The notes: generated from the sequence alone by a model not told the origin. A stretch of DNA of 64,000 nucleotides from Pseudomonadota bacterium (GCA_030549795.1 JAUQQO010000028.1:1-64000), one strand, 5' to 3'. Positions 33,905-44,261 are shown, counted from the first letter of the stretch. Made by a program: numbers and translations.

Positions 33905-36143
33905 GAACCGGGTCCGAGCCGGCACACCGGTGCTCGCCGTCAAAGGCTTGCACGTCTATTACGGGCGCTCGCACGCCCTGCAAGGCGTCGATCTCGTGCT
34001 CGATTCCGGCGTGCTCGGCGTGGTCGGCCGCAACGGCATGGGTAAGACCACGCTGTGCAAGGCGATCATGGGGCTCGTCCCGATCGCTTCGGGTTCGATC
34101 CGCTTTAAAGGCCAAGAGCTCGTCGGCCTCAACACCACCGAGATCGCGCGCGCCGGGATCGGCTATGTGCCGCAGGGTCGGCGTCTGTGGCGCTCGCTCA
34201 CCGTCGAAGAGCATCTCGTGTTGGTTGCCGGCCGCGGCCGGCGGCGCGGGGCGTGGACGGTCGAGCGGATCTTCGAGACCTTCCCGCGTTTGGCCGAACG
34301 CCGCCGCAACACCGGGGCCCAGCTCTCGGGCGGCGAACAACAGATGCTGGCGATCGCGCGGGCGCTTTTGCGCGATCCCGAGCTTTTGGTCATGGACGAG
34401 CCGACCGAGGGCCTCGCACCAGTGGTCGTCGAGCAGGTGGAAGAGCTGCTTCACCGGCTCGGTGAAAGCGGCGAGATGGCGATCCTCGTGGTCGAGCAGA
34501 ATTTGGCGGTGGCCACCGCGGTCGCCGAACGCGTCGCGATCATGGTCAACGGCCGCGTCTATCGGGTGATGGACAGCGCCCGACTCGCCGCCGACCGCGA
34601 GCTGCAGCAGCGGCTGTTGGGCGTCGGCCGCCACGCGCATGAGGACCTCGAGGCTCCGCGCAGCGAGCCGCTCGCTTACGAGGTCGAGCCGTCCGCATCG
34701 GCGTCGGCGCGCTCGAGCCGCGCGCGCGGGCCGCAAAAGGTGTGGATCTCCAACCCCACCCCGCCCACCCGCTGGTCGCCGCCTGCGAGTCTTGCCCGCA
34801 TCGAGGCGACCGCCCGGGTGCGTTCCGAACGCGAGGGGTGGGAGGAGCGCGAGCGGGCGCGCGCGCCTACACCCTTGCGGCCGCTCGCCGCCCCGGGCGA
34901 GGCGGTCGTGCTCGTGGTCGGCACCCTCGACACCAAGGGGGTCGAGCTGCGCTTTATCCGCGATGAGATCCGCGCTGCCGGCCTTAAAACCCGGCTCGTC
35001 GATCTCTCGACCTCGGGCAAACCCTCTTCGGCCGACGTCACCCCGCAGGAGATCGCGCTCTACCATCCCCACGGCCCCAACGCGGTCTTCACCGGGGACC
35101 GCGGCCGCGCGGTGGCGGCCATGGCCGAGGCCTTCGTGCAGTGGATCCGCCGCCAAGAGGGGATCGCCGGCATCATCGCGGCGGGCGGCTCGGGTGGCAC
35201 GGCGATGGCCACCCCGGCGATGCGCGCGCTGCCGGTGGGGGTGCCCAAGGTCATGGTCTCGACCATGGTCGCAGGCGACGTTCGGCGCTTCGTCGAGGCC
35301 TCCGACATCATGCTCGTGCCGGCGGTGACCGATGTCGCCGGGCTCAACCGGATCAGCCGCGAGATCTTGGGCAATGCCGCCCATGCGCTCGTCGGCATGG
35401 TCAAACACCGGCTCGAGAGCCGGCGGGCGATCGCGCGCGGCCCGGCGCGGGCCGATCTGCCGGCTGTGGGCCTCACCATGTTCGGCGTCACCACACCCGC
35501 TGTGCGGCGGATCACGGATGCGCTCGCCGGCGAGGTCGACTGCCTTGTGTTCCACGCCACGGGCATCGGCGGCATGGCGATGGAAAAGCTGGTCGAGGGC
35601 GGTCAGCTGATCGGCGCCATCGACCTCACCACGACCGAGATCGCCGATCTCTTGGTGGGCGGCGTGCTCGCCTGCAGCGAGGACCGCTTGGGCGCCTTCA
35701 TTCGCACCCGCACACCTTACATTGGCTCCTGCGGTGCTCTCGACATGGTCAACTTCGGCCCGCCCGAGACCGTTCCGGCGCGCTTCGAGGGGCGGCTGTT
35801 CTATCGCCACAATCCACAAGTCACGCTCATGCGCACAACTGCCGAGGAATGCGCGCGCATCGGGCGCTGGATCGGCGAGAAATTGAACCAGATGGACGGG
35901 CCGGTTCACTTCTTCTTGCCCGAAGGGGGCTTTTCGGCGCTCGATGCACCGGGGCAACCCTTCTTCGACCCCGAGGCCGATCGCGCGCTCTTCGCAGCGC
36001 TCGAGAGCACGGTGCGCGCGACGGCGAGCCGCCGGCTCACGCGCCTGCCCTATCACATCAACGATCCGGCCTTTGGCGATGCGGTCGTACGCACCTTCCG
36101 CGGCGAGTTCGGGGCGGTTTTACGGCGACGGGCAGCGAGGTGA
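33894..36143 (+). CDS. LivF-type ABC ATPase fused to a Tm-1-like (UPF0261) domain
   Basis: 749 residues, about three times normal LivF length. Residues 10-245 are a complete LivF ATPase (Walker [10 protein letters not shown] 45-53, signature LSGGEQQML 144-152, Walker [14 protein letters not shown] 164-176). A Pro/Arg/Ser-rich linker (~247-335) leads to a full UPF0261/Tm-1-like domain (335-749) with its hallmark [13 protein letters not shown] (342-354), [19 protein letters not shown] and [15 protein letters not shown]. In the tomato resistance protein Tm-1 this domain binds ATP and is joined to a TIM barrel like the one encoded next here. Fusion to a transporter ATPase ties the two activities together. 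No frame break is present. Confidence 0.88.
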   Translation: MPRENRVRAGTPVLAVKGLHVYYGRSHALQGVDLVLDSGVLGVVGRNGMGKTTLCKAIMGLVPIASGSIRFKGQELVGLNTTEIARAGIGYVPQGRRLWRSLTVEEHLVLVAGRGRRRGAWTVERIFETFPRLAERRRNTGAQLSGGEQQMLAIARALLRDPELLVMDEPTEGLAPVVVEQVEELLHRLGESGEMAILVVEQNLAVATAVAERVAIMVNGRVYRVMDSARLAADRELQQRLLGVGRHAHEDLEAPRSEPLAYEVEPSASASARSSRARGPQKVWISNPTPPTRWSPPASLARIEATARVRSEREGWEERERARAPTPLRPLAAPGEAVVLVVGTLDTKGVELRFIRDEIRAAGLKTRLVDLSTSGKPSSADVTPQEIALYHPHGPNAVFTGDRGRAVAAMAEAFVQWIRRQEGIAGIIAAGGSGGTAMATPAMRALPVGVPKVMVSTMVAGDVRRFVEASDIMLVPAVTDVAGLNRISREILGNAAHALVGMVKHRLESRRAIARGPARADLPAVGLTMFGVTTPAVRRITDALAGEVDCLVFHATGIGGMAMEKLVEGGQLIGAIDLTTTEIADLLVGGVLACSEDRLGAFIRTRTPYIGSCGALDMVNFGPPETVPARFEGRLFYRHNPQVTLMRTTAEECARIGRWIGEKLNQMDGPVHFFLPEGGFSALDAPGQPFFDPEADRALFAALESTVRATASRRLTRLPYHINDPAFGDAVVRTFRGEFGAVLRRRAAR

Positions 36144-36145
36144 GC

Positions 36146-37012
36146 ATGGGGCGGATGGCGCGCGCAGCGGTTCTCGAGGCGCTTAGGGCCAAGCGGGCCC
36201 GCGGCGAGCCGATCATCGGCGGGGGAGCGGGCACCGGCATCTCGGCCAAAGCCGAAGAGGCGGGCGGGATCGACCTCATCATCCTCTACAACTCCGGTCG
36301 CTTCCGCATGGCAGGGCGAGGCTCGCTCGCCGGGCTCATGCCCTATGGCGATGCCAATGCGATCGTGCTCGAGCTCGCCCGCGAAGTGTTGCCGATCGTC
36401 ACCCGCACGCCGGTGTTGGCCGGGGTGTGCGCGAGCGATCCCTTCCGGGACATCGACCTGTTCTTAGACGAGCTCGCTCGGCTCGGCTTTTCGGGAGTGC
36501 AGAACTTCCCGACCGTCGGCCTCATCGACGGCACCTTCCGCCAGCATCTCGAAGAGACCGGGATGGGCTATGGCTGCGAGGTCGCGCTCGTGCGCCGCGC
36601 CCGGGCCAAGGATCTGTTGACGACACCTTACGTGTTTTCGGCCGAAGATGCGCGCGCCATGGCCGAGGCGGGGGCCGATCTCATCGTCTGCCACCTCGGT
36701 CTTACGGTGGGCGGCACGATCGGTGCCAAATCGGCACTTCCGCTCGCCGAGGCACCGGCGCTCGTCGATGCCTGGGCGCAAGCGGCGCGGGCGATCCGCC
36801 CGGAGATCCTCGTGCTCGTCCACGGTGGGCCGGTTGCCACGCCTGAGCAGGCCCGCTTCGTGCTCGAGCGCAGCCGGCATTGCGACGGTTTTTACGGGGC
36901 CTCCTCGATCGAGCGCCTGCCGGTCGAGCGGGCCATCGCCGAAGAAGTCCGCAAGTTCAAAACGATCCGCCTGGCCCATTCGGGCATGGCACAGGGAGGC
37001 GAGGGCGCATGA
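36146..37012 (+). CDS. Phosphoenolpyruvate-hydrolase-family TIM-barrel protein
   Basis: 288 residues from the ATG at 36146, 2 nt after the fusion gene stop. Family features: [81 protein letters not shown] and [19 protein letters not shown]. The family (PEP hydrolase-like) matches the C-terminal half of plant Tm-1 proteins, whose N-terminal half matches the UPF0261 domain just upstream. The reaction is not established. Its TGA overlaps the flotillin ATG. Confidence 0.85.
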   Translation: MGRMARAAVLEALRAKRARGEPIIGGGAGTGISAKAEEAGGIDLIILYNSGRFRMAGRGSLAGLMPYGDANAIVLELAREVLPIVTRTPVLAGVCASDPFRDIDLFLDELARLGFSGVQNFPTVGLIDGTFRQHLEETGMGYGCEVALVRRARAKDLLTTPYVFSAEDARAMAEAGADLIVCHLGLTVGGTIGAKSALPLAEAPALVDAWAQAARAIRPEILVLVHGGPVATPEQARFVLERSRHCDGFYGASSIERLPVERAIAEEVRKFKTIRLAHSGMAQGGEGA

Positions 37013-40000
37013 GCGCGCAAGCGTGGGGTCAATTGATCTTGTGGTTGATCGTCGCGATCATCGTCATCGCGGTCGTCGTCTATTTCCTCAACCTGCTCTA
37101 TAAACGATCTTCGAAAGAAGTCTCGTTCGTTCGCACCGGTCTTTTCGGCGAAAAGGTGGTCATCAACGGCGGCGCCTTCGTCTTCCCGTTCGTGCACGAG
37201 ATCACGCCCGTCAATATGAACGTCCTGCAGCTGCAGGTGGTGCGCGCCCGCGAAGACGCGCTCATCACCAAGGATCGCATGCGGGTGGACGTCGAAGCCG
37301 AGTTCTACGTGCGCGTGGCACCGACCAAGGAGGCAGTGGCGCTGGCTGCTGCCACCCTCGGCAGAAAGAGCCTCGAGCCCGAGCGGTTGCACGCGCTGCT
37401 CTCGGGCAAGCTCGTCTCGGCGCTGCGCTCGGCCGCCTCTGAAATGACCATGCAGGAGATGCACGAGAAACGGGCCGAATATGTGGCGCGGGTGCGCGCC
37501 ACCTGCGAGGAAGCGCTGCGGCAAAATGGACTCGTCTTGGAATCGGTTGCGATCACCGATCTCGATCAGACCGATCTCGAATATTTCAATCCCTCCAACC
37601 GCTTCGACGCCGAGGGTCTGACGCGGCTGATCGAGGAGATCGAATCGAAGCGCAAGCTTCGCAACGACATCGAACAAGAGACGATGATCGCGATCCGCCT
37701 GCGCAATCTCGAAGCCGAAAAGCAGGCACTCGCGATCGAGAAAGAGAGCGAAGCGGCGCGCCTTGAACAGCAGCGCGAGATCGAGTTCCGCCGCGCGCTG
37801 CAGCGGGCGGAAGTGGCGCGCGAGCGGGCGCTGCGCGAAACGGAAGCGGAAGAAGCGGCGATCGCCGCCAAAGAAGCGGTCGAAAAAGCGCGCATCGCGC
37901 AAGAGCGGGCGATCTTGGAAGCGCGCATCGAGGCCGAGCGTGCGACCCGCGAGCGCGAGATCGAGCGGCAAAAGGCGCTCGAAGCGGCGGAGATCGCGGC
38001 CAAAGAGGCGATCGAGCGGGCCCGCATCGCGCAAGAGCTCGAGCTCGCAGAAGCGCGCATCGCCGCCGAGGAAGAGACGCGCAGACGGGAGATCGAGCGC
38101 GAACGCGCCCTCGAAGCGGCGGCGATCGCGGCCAAAGAGGCGGTCGAAAAGGCGCGCATCGCGCAAGAACTCGAGGTCGAGCAGGCGCGCATCCGAAGCG
38201 AAGAAGAAACGCGCCGGCTCGAGATCGAACGGCAAAAAGTGCTCGAAGCGGCCGAGATCGAAGCGCGCGAGGTGACCGAGAAGGCGCGCATTGCGCAAGA
38301 AAAGGCCATTACTGATGCCCGTATTGCCAGCGAAGAGGCGATCCGGCAGCGCGAGATCGAGCGGCAAAAGGCGATCGAGGCGGCGGAGATCGAGGCGCGC
38401 GAGACGATCGAGCGGCTGCGCATCCTCGAAGCCGGACGCATCGCCGCCGAGCGTATCGCCACCGATCGCCGCACCCGCGAACTCGAGATCGAGCGCCAGC
38501 AGGCCCTCGAAGCGGCCGAGATCGCCGCTTCCCAGGCGGTGGAGGCGGCGCGGATCGCGCGCGAGAAGCTCTTGGCCGCCGAGCGCATCGCCGCCGAGCA
38601 GGAGACGCGGCTGCGCGAGATCGCCCGTGCGCGCGAGCTCGAGCGCGAGCAGATCGCCGCCAAAGAGGCGGTGGAAGCGGCGCGCATCGCACAAGAAGAG
38701 AAGGTGCGCCGGCTCGAAATCGCCCGCAACGAGGCGCTCGATCTCGCCGAGATCACCGCCCGCGAGGCGACCGAAAAGGCGCGCATCGCGCAAGAAAAAG
38801 CCATCGCCGCCGAGCGCGCGGCGAGCCAAGCGGCGATCCGGGAGGCGGAGCTCGCCGCCGAAGAAGCAGTGGAGGCGGCGCGCATCGCGCAGGCGCAGCG
38901 CCTTGCGCTCGAGCGCATCACCGCCGAGATCGCCACCCGGCTCAAGGAGATCGAGCGGCTCGGCCGGCTCGAGACGGCGGAAGTCGACACCCGCAAGGAG
39001 ATCGAAGCGGCGCGGATCAAGGCCGAGCGCGAGCTCGCGCGCGAGCGGGTGGCGCGCGAAGAAGAAGTGCGCTTGCTCGAGATCGCCCGCAACCGCGCCC
39101 TCGATGAGGCGGAAGTGGCGGCCCGCGAGGCGGTCGAAAAAGCGCGCATCGCGCAAGAGAAGACGCTCGCCGCCGAGCGCATCGCTGCCGAGCAGGAGAC
39201 GCGAGCGCGCGAGATCGAGCGCGCGAAGCTCTTAGAAGCCGCGGATCTCGCCCGCCGGCACGCGGTCGAGCAGCAGCGCATCGCCGTTGAGCTCGCGCTC
39301 GAAGAGGAGCGGCTCAATTCCGAGCGCACCCGAAGGGTGCTCGAGATCGAGCGCGATCGGGCGGTGGAGGAAGCGCTCGAGCACAAAGTGGTCCAGCTCA
39401 CCGCCAAGCGCATCGAGCGCACCGAAGCCGAGCGCAAGGTCAAGGAAGCCGAACTCGCGGTGCGCCGGGAGCTGCAAAAACTCGAGGTCGGGGTCGAGCA
39501 GGCGGTGGAGGCAGCGCGCATCGAACGACGCCGCACCCTCGAACAGCTCGAGGTGGCGCGCGCGCAGGCGCTGCAAGAAGCCGAAATCGCCGCGCGGGAA
39601 GAGGTGGAGCGGGCGCGCATCGCCGCCGAGCGCGGGCTCGATGAAGCCCGCATCGCGCGCGAACGCGATCTCAGAAAGCTCGAAATCGAGCGCGAGCGCG
39701 ACGTCGATCTCGCCGCCAAAGAGCGCGCGATCGCGCTGTTTTTGAAAACAGTGGAGGAAGCGGCGGCCAAGATCGAAGCCGAAGCCGCTCTTGCGCGCGC
39801 GGTTGAAGCCGAAGAGCACACCAAGACGGTGCGCGAGACCGAAGCCGCCAAGCGGCGGCGCACGGTGGAGCTGTTGATCGCCGAACTCGAAGCGGAAGCG
39901 AAGAAGATCGCGGCCGATGCCGAGCGCGTGCGCGCCGCGGTGGAAGCGGAAGCGCAGCGGCTGATGAACGAGGCGGAAAATGTGCTCACCGATGCCGCCC

Positions 40001-40374
40001 GCCAGTCGATCTTCCGCCGCCGGCTGCTCGAGCGCATCGAGGGGATCGTGCGCGAGAGCGTGCGCCCGCTCGAGAAGATCGAGGGCATCAAGATCGTCCA
40101 GCTCGACGGGCTCGGGGCGGCAAACGGCGGCGAGCGCCGCAACACCACCGACGAGGTAATCGAGGCGGCGCTGCGCTATCGCGTGCAGGCGCCGATGATC
40201 GACGCGCTCTTAAAAGACATCGGCATCGAAGGCGGCAGCCTCGCCCGCATGGGCGGGCTCATCCGCGAGGCGCGCGATCTCGACGCCATCCGCCGCGAGG
40301 CGGAAAAGGACAAGGCCAAACGCGAAGCACAAGAGCGCGCCCAAAGCGGCGAAGCCGGCACGGGAGGCGCATAA
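37009..40374 (+). CDS. Giant flotillin/SPFH protein with 44-residue hendecad repeats
   Basis: 1121 residues, about twice a normal flotillin. One N-terminal membrane helix ([23 protein letters not shown]), then an SPFH/band-7 domain (~35-230; [44 protein letters not shown]). From ~235 to ~1000 lies an unbroken charged coiled coil, of which 281-786 is built of 44-, 33- and 11-residue multiples; the C-terminus (~1030-1121) resembles other flotillin tails ([18 protein letters not shown]). Flotillins organise membrane microdomains. Placement between transporter and Mo-hydroxylase genes, with overlapping starts and stops, suggests a scaffold for this pathway (inference). Confidence 0.88.
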   Translation: MSAQAWGQLILWLIVAIIVIAVVVYFLNLLYKRSSKEVSFVRTGLFGEKVVINGGAFVFPFVHEITPVNMNVLQLQVVRAREDALITKDRMRVDVEAEFYVRVAPTKEAVALAAATLGRKSLEPERLHALLSGKLVSALRSAASEMTMQEMHEKRAEYVARVRATCEEALRQNGLVLESVAITDLDQTDLEYFNPSNRFDAEGLTRLIEEIESKRKLRNDIEQETMIAIRLRNLEAEKQALAIEKESEAARLEQQREIEFRRALQRAEVARERALRETEAEEAAIAAKEAVEKARIAQERAILEARIEAERATREREIERQKALEAAEIAAKEAIERARIAQELELAEARIAAEEETRRREIERERALEAAAIAAKEAVEKARIAQELEVEQARIRSEEETRRLEIERQKVLEAAEIEAREVTEKARIAQEKAITDARIASEEAIRQREIERQKAIEAAEIEARETIERLRILEAGRIAAERIATDRRTRELEIERQQALEAAEIAASQAVEAARIAREKLLAAERIAAEQETRLREIARARELEREQIAAKEAVEAARIAQEEKVRRLEIARNEALDLAEITAREATEKARIAQEKAIAAERAASQAAIREAELAAEEAVEAARIAQAQRLALERITAEIATRLKEIERLGRLETAEVDTRKEIEAARIKAERELARERVAREEEVRLLEIARNRALDEAEVAAREAVEKARIAQEKTLAAERIAAEQETRAREIERAKLLEAADLARRHAVEQQRIAVELALEEERLNSERTRRVLEIERDRAVEEALEHKVVQLTAKRIERTEAERKVKEAELAVRRELQKLEVGVEQAVEAARIERRRTLEQLEVARAQALQEAEIAAREEVERARIAAERGLDEARIARERDLRKLEIERERDVDLAAKERAIALFLKTVEEAAAKIEAEAALARAVEAEEHTKTVRETEAAKRRRTVELLIAELEAEAKKIAADAERVRAAVEAEAQRLMNEAENVLTDAARQSIFRRRLLERIEGIVRESVRPLEKIEGIKIVQLDGLGAANGGERRNTTDEVIEAALRYRVQAPMIDALLKDIGIEGGSLARMGGLIREARDLDAIRREAEKDKAKREAQERAQSGEAGTGGA
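37849..39366 (+). repeat. 132-nt (44-residue) coding repeats in the flotillin gene
   Basis: Residues 281-544 are six consecutive 44-residue units beginning E-x-A-x-I-x-A and containing ARIAQ..E, A-x-E and REIER. They continue with a 33-residue unit (545-577), a 77-residue stretch (578-654), and three more 44-residue units (655-698, 699-742, 743-786). All lengths are multiples of 11, the hallmark of right-handed hendecad coiled coils. Confidence 0.88.
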
Positions 40375-40815
40375 ATGGCGCGCGTGTACGTCTCGAGCGT
40401 CATCGGCGCGCCGGTTGCGCGGGTGTGGGCGCGGATCCGCGACTTCAACGGCCTGCCCAGCTGGCATCCGGCGATCGCGGACAGCCGCATCGAAAACGGC
40501 GAACCGCCCGATCGGGTGGGCTGCGTGCGCGACTTCCGGCTGCGCAACGGTGATCGTATCCGCGAGCAATTGTTGGGACTTTCGGATTACGAATACTTCG
40601 TGACTTACTCCATCCTCGAAAGTCCCATGCCGTTGTCGGACTATGTCGCCACCTTGCGCCTCACTCCCGTCACCGACGGCGATCGCACCTTCGCCGAATG
40701 GACCGCCGAGTTCGTGTGCGATCCGAGCCGCGAGGAAGAGCTCGTAGGCCTGATCGGCCGGCAGGTGTTCCAGGCCGGGTTCGATGCCTTGAAGCGGATC
40801 TTCGGGGCCGGCTGA
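40375..40815 (+). CDS. SRPBCC-family protein, copy 1
   Basis: 146 residues; the ATG follows the flotillin TAA directly. A START/Bet v1-like (SRPBCC, polyketide-cyclase-2 type) pattern is seen: VYVSSVIGAPVARVWARIRDFNGLPSWHPAIADSRIE, VGCVRDFRLRNGD, LLGLSDYEYFVTYSIL. Relatives include CoxG, which anchors CO dehydrogenase at the membrane, and small-ligand carriers or cyclases. Its position just before the Mo-hydroxylase subunits supports a CoxG-like or substrate-binding role. Overlaps copy 2 by 1 nt. Confidence 0.82.
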   Translation: MARVYVSSVIGAPVARVWARIRDFNGLPSWHPAIADSRIENGEPPDRVGCVRDFRLRNGDRIREQLLGLSDYEYFVTYSILESPMPLSDYVATLRLTPVTDGDRTFAEWTAEFVCDPSREEELVGLIGRQVFQAGFDALKRIFGAG

Positions 40816-41261
40816 TGATCCAGGTCGTCTCGAGCACGATCCTCGATGCCCCGAGCGAGCGGGTGTGGTCGATCTTGCGCGACTTCAACGGGCACGACCG
40901 CTGGCACCCGCTCGTTGCGGAGAGCCGCATCGAGCGCAACGACCCGGCGGACCGCGTGGGTTGCGTGCGGCGCTTTCGCTTGCGCGACGGTGCCGAGCTG
41001 CGCGAGCTGCTCTTGGCGCTCTCGGATCTCGAGCAGAGCTTTACCTATTGTCTGCTCGACACGCCGGTGCCGCTCTTCAACTATGTGGCAACTGTGCGCC
41101 TACTTCCGGTGACCGACGGGAACCGCACCTTTTGGACCTGGCACGCGCGTTTCACCACCCGCCCGGGGGAGGAGGAGGCGATGCGGCGACTGGTCCGCGA
41201 GGAGGTCCAAGCCGCGGGCATGACCGCCATCAGGCGGCTGCTCGAAGCCGGGGAGGGGTGA
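40815..41261 (+). CDS. SRPBCC-family protein, copy 2
   Basis: 148 residues, clearly paralogous to copy 1: SSTILDAPSERVWSILRDFNGHDRWHPLVAESRIERND, DRVGCVRRFRLRDGA, LLALSDLEQSFTYCLLDTPVPLFNYVATVRLLPVTDG. The ATG overlaps the copy 1 stop (TGATG). Tandem duplication with divergence suggests either a heterodimer or two ligand specificities. The FAD-subunit gene follows with a 3-nt gap. Confidence 0.82.
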   Translation: MIQVVSSTILDAPSERVWSILRDFNGHDRWHPLVAESRIERNDPADRVGCVRRFRLRDGAELRELLLALSDLEQSFTYCLLDTPVPLFNYVATVRLLPVTDGNRTFWTWHARFTTRPGEEEAMRRLVREEVQAAGMTAIRRLLEAGEG

Positions 41262-41264
41262 GCC

Positions 41265-42083
41265 GTGCCGCTTCAGCTGCGCACGACCGACACGCTTTCC
41301 GAAGCGGCCGCCCTGCTCGCTTCCGAACGCGCTGCCCGCTTTCTGGGCGGCGGGACGCTGCTTATGCGGGCGGTCAACGAGGGCGACGTCTCCTTCTCGG
41401 TGATCGTGCGCACCCGCGATCCCGCCTTCGCGCGCATGCGCACGGCCGGTACCCGGATCGAGCTCGGCGCCGGGGTGCGGATGGCCCAGATCCTCGCTTC
41501 GCGCGATCTCGCCTTCTTGCACCCGGCGGCGCGGGCGATCGGCGGGCCGGCGGTGCGCAGCATGGCGACGATCGGCGGCAATCTCTTCGCCGAACACCCT
41601 TACGGCGATTTCACGGTGGCACTGCTTGCCCTCGACGCACGGGTCCAACTCGCGAGCAGCCTCGGGGTGCGCGAGCTGGCGCTCGAGGAATTCTTGCGCG
41701 CGCGCGGGCGATCCGAGCGGGTGCTGGTAAGCGGGGTGAGCTTCGAGCGGCCGGCGGATCCGAGCGCCTTCCGCTTCCACAAGATGACCCGCACCCATCC
41801 TAAGGGAGCCGCGGTGCTCACCATCGCCGCACTCGTCCCGCTCATCGGTGGGCGCATCGTCGGGGCGCGCGTCGCCTATGGGGCCATGGCGCCGACACCG
41901 ATGCGCGCGCGTGCGGTGGAGCGGGCGCTCGAGGGGCGGCCGCTGACCGCCGAGGGTATCGCCGCAGCGGTGGCAGTAGCCGCCGAGGGCACCGATCCGC
42001 CTACCGATGCGCTGGCCTCTTCCTGGTACCGCCGTCGGGTGATCGGGGTGATGCTGCGGCGGCTTTTGCTGGGCGAGACGTGA
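41265..42083 (+). CDS. Molybdenum hydroxylase FAD subunit (CoxM/XdhB-like)
   Basis: 272 residues from a GTG. FAD-binding motifs of the CO dehydrogenase/xanthine dehydrogenase medium subunit: FLGGGTLL (27-33) and MATIGGNLFAEHPYGD (100-115), plus FHKMTRTHPKGAAVLTIAALV and the C-terminal SSWYRRRVIGVMLRRLL. It transfers electrons from the 2Fe-2S subunit to an acceptor. Order FAD, 2Fe-2S, large subunit matches coxM-coxS-coxL. Confidence 0.92.
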   Translation: MPLQLRTTDTLSEAAALLASERAARFLGGGTLLMRAVNEGDVSFSVIVRTRDPAFARMRTAGTRIELGAGVRMAQILASRDLAFLHPAARAIGGPAVRSMATIGGNLFAEHPYGDFTVALLALDARVQLASSLGVRELALEEFLRARGRSERVLVSGVSFERPADPSAFRFHKMTRTHPKGAAVLTIAALVPLIGGRIVGARVAYGAMAPTPMRARAVERALEGRPLTAEGIAAAVAVAAEGTDPPTDALASSWYRRRVIGVMLRRLLLGET

Positions 42084-42092
42084 GGAAAGGCC

Positions 42093-42569
42093 ATGGCAAC
42101 GGCGGTGGAATTTACGCTCAACGGCAACGCGGTGGCGGCGATCGCCGAGCCGGGCGAGACTTTGCTGTCGGTGTTGCGCAACCGGCTCGGTGACACCTCG
42201 CCCAAGGCCGGCTGTCTGCAGGGGACCTGCGGGGCCTGCACCGTACTGGTCGACGGCGAGCCCGTCCTCTCCTGTCTTCTGCTCGCAGATGCGGCAGCCG
42301 GCCGGCACGTCGAAACCGTGCGCGGTCTCGCCCAGGGACCGCAACTCCATCCCTTACAAGAGGCCTTCATGGAGCGCTTCGCCGCCCAGTGCGGCTTTTG
42401 CACACCGGGCATGCTCATGGCCGCCAAAGCTCTGCTCGATCACAACCGCAACCCCACCCGGGCCGAGGTGATCGAGGCGATCTCCGGCAATGTGTGCCGC
42501 TGCACCGGCTACCTGCCGATCATCGAGGCGATCCTCGAGGCGGCACGGCGCTTATCGGCGCGAGGGTGA
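42093..42569 (+). CDS. Molybdenum hydroxylase 2Fe-2S subunit (CoxS-like)
   Basis: 158 residues, with gaggaaagg upstream of the ATG. All eight cluster Cys are present: the plant-type [2Fe-2S] set Cys41, Cys46, Cys49, Cys61 (GCLQGTCGACTVLVDG) and the second cluster Cys100, Cys103, Cys135, Cys137 (QCGFCTPG, NVCRCTGY). It passes electrons from the Mo centre to FAD. Confidence 0.96.
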   Translation: MATAVEFTLNGNAVAAIAEPGETLLSVLRNRLGDTSPKAGCLQGTCGACTVLVDGEPVLSCLLLADAAAGRHVETVRGLAQGPQLHPLQEAFMERFAAQCGFCTPGMLMAAKALLDHNRNPTRAEVIEAISGNVCRCTGYLPIIEAILEAARRLSARG

Positions 42570-42575
42570 CCCACC

Positions 42576-44249
42576 ATGCGCATCCGCAAGGAAATGTTCG
42601 CCGACGAGCGCAGGGATGATCTCGTGCTCATCGGCAAACCGATACGCCGGCAGGACATCGAGGGGCACGTTACCGGCCGCACCCAATTCTTCGACGACCA
42701 TCTCGTGCCCGGGCTGCTCCACATCCGTTGCGTGCGCAGCAGCGAGCACCACGCTCGCATCCGCGCCGTCGATACCCGCGAAGCCGAACGGGTAGCGGGC
42801 GTGCGGCGAATCCTGCGCTATGCCGATCTGCCCAAAAAAGCGCACAACATCTTGACGATCTTCAACTTCGGCATCGACGACGAACCGGCGCTCGCCGATG
42901 GCAAGGTGCGTTACCGCGGCGAGCCGATCGTGGCGATCGTAGCCGAATCCCTGCGTGCCGCCGATGAGGCGGTGGCCAAGGTGCGCGTCGATTACGAGCC
43001 GTTACCGGCGGTCTTCGACGTCGAAGAAGCGCTTAAGCCCGATGCGCCGCTCGTCAACGAATACATCGGGCGCAACTGGTTCCGCTATTGGGGCGACTAC
43101 GATTGCCAACAAATCCGCTTCGGGGACGTCGAGGCCGGCTTTCGCCAAGCCGATCTCGTGATCGAGGGGCGCTATCAGATGTCGCCTATCGAACACGCCC
43201 CGCTCGAGACCAACGGCTGCATCGTGGTGCCGGGTGAGGACGGACGCTTCACCGTCTACACCTGCACCCAGGGGCTGCACTTCTCGCTCGACAACGTGGC
43301 CGCCCAGCTCAAGCTCGACACCAACCGGCTGCATTTCATCGGCGGCACGGTGGGCGGTGGTTTCGGCGGCAAGGTGGACACGGTGGTCGAGCCGCTCGCC
43401 GTGCTCGCCGCCATGCTCACCGGCCGGCCGGTGCGCTACGTGTTCAGCCGGGCCGAAGAAATGCAAGTATCGAGCCCGCGCGGCGCCGAGCGCGTGTACA
43501 TCACCGACGGGGTCACCCGCGATGGGCGCATTCTCGCGCGCAAGATCGTCCACTATCACGACGCGGGCGCCTATTCGCGGCTCTCCACCTACGGCACGAT
43601 CAAGTCCGCCGCCCACCATCCCGGCCCCTATTACATCCCCAACGTCTGGGTCGACAGCTTCTGCGTCTTTACCAACCGCACGCCCTCTTCGGCGATGCGC
43701 GGCTTTGGGGTCACGGGCGGCGACTTCGCGCTCGAATCGCACATGGACGTGGTGGCGCGGGCCATCGGCATGGACCCTTTGGAGTTCCGCATCAAGAACG
43801 CCTACCGCGACGGCGATATGAAGGCGCATCGCAAACTCACGGAAGGTGCGGCGCTCATCGAATGCATCCAGGTGGCAGCGGAGCTCGCCCATTGGCCGCT
43901 TTCGGAGGAGGCGCGGCGGGCCTCCTCGCGCATCGGAGGCGGCGGCGAGCGGGCGCAGATCCCGCCGACGCCCAAGGCGCGCACGCGGCTTGCCGAGCCG
44001 CGCGCGCGGAGCGCTGCCTTGGAGGCGCGGCGCACCGCAGCGGCTGGGCCGTCTCGAGCCATCACCCCACCGCCCGCTTGGACCGGCGGTGGCGAGCCCA
44101 CGGCCGGGCGGGAGCGGGTGGAGGCGGAGCGGCTTCGCACCGCAGAGCCGAGCGCCCCGCCCGAGCAACGCCCGCCCGAGCCGCCGCGTCCGACCCACAG
44201 CCACGGGGCGCTGCGCTTTTCCTCGGTCTTCGGCTCCCGCCGGCGCTAG
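42576..44249 (+). CDS. Molybdenum hydroxylase large subunit, N-terminal half (split gene)
   Basis: 557 residues. Residues 1-446 correspond to the first half of a CoxL/XdhA large subunit: GKPIRRQDIEGHVTGRTQF, VRYRGEPIVAIVAES, GGGFGGK (260-266) and SSAMRGFGVTGGDFALESHMD (371-391). The active-site loop AMRGFG resembles xanthine dehydrogenase-type enzymes, not the Cys-containing AYRCSFR loop of form-I CO dehydrogenase. Residues 447-557 are a Pro/Ala/Arg-rich, probably disordered tail foreign to the family. A TAG then ends the frame; the second half begins 12 nt later in the same frame. Confidence 0.88.
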   Translation: MRIRKEMFADERRDDLVLIGKPIRRQDIEGHVTGRTQFFDDHLVPGLLHIRCVRSSEHHARIRAVDTREAERVAGVRRILRYADLPKKAHNILTIFNFGIDDEPALADGKVRYRGEPIVAIVAESLRAADEAVAKVRVDYEPLPAVFDVEEALKPDAPLVNEYIGRNWFRYWGDYDCQQIRFGDVEAGFRQADLVIEGRYQMSPIEHAPLETNGCIVVPGEDGRFTVYTCTQGLHFSLDNVAAQLKLDTNRLHFIGGTVGGGFGGKVDTVVEPLAVLAAMLTGRPVRYVFSRAEEMQVSSPRGAERVYITDGVTRDGRILARKIVHYHDAGAYSRLSTYGTIKSAAHHPGPYYIPNVWVDSFCVFTNRTPSSAMRGFGVTGGDFALESHMDVVARAIGMDPLEFRIKNAYRDGDMKAHRKLTEGAALIECIQVAAELAHWPLSEEARRASSRIGGGGERAQIPPTPKARTRLAEPRARSAALEARRTAAAGPSRAITPPPAWTGGGEPTAGRERVEAERLRTAEPSAPPEQRPPEPPRPTHSHGALRFSSVFGSRRR

Positions 44250-44261
44250 GGAAGACGAGCC

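Noticed and set aside
33825-36056. Long minus-strand frame opposite the LivF fusion gene (and 43002-45461 opposite the Mo large subunit)
   Set aside because: His/Arg/Asp-rich mirror translations without motifs; artefacts of high third-position GC.
37566-40148. Very long open frame on the minus strand opposite the flotillin gene (also 36892-39156)
   Set aside because: Its translation is Ser/Arg/Ala-rich low complexity produced by the codon bias of the GC-rich coiled-coil gene. It has no family pattern and runs antisense to a convincing SPFH protein.
44250-44261. Frameshift pseudogene in the Mo large subunit
   Set aside because: Both halves are intact, in the same frame, with a ribosome-binding site for the second and all key residues conserved, so a functional split gene is more likely than decay.
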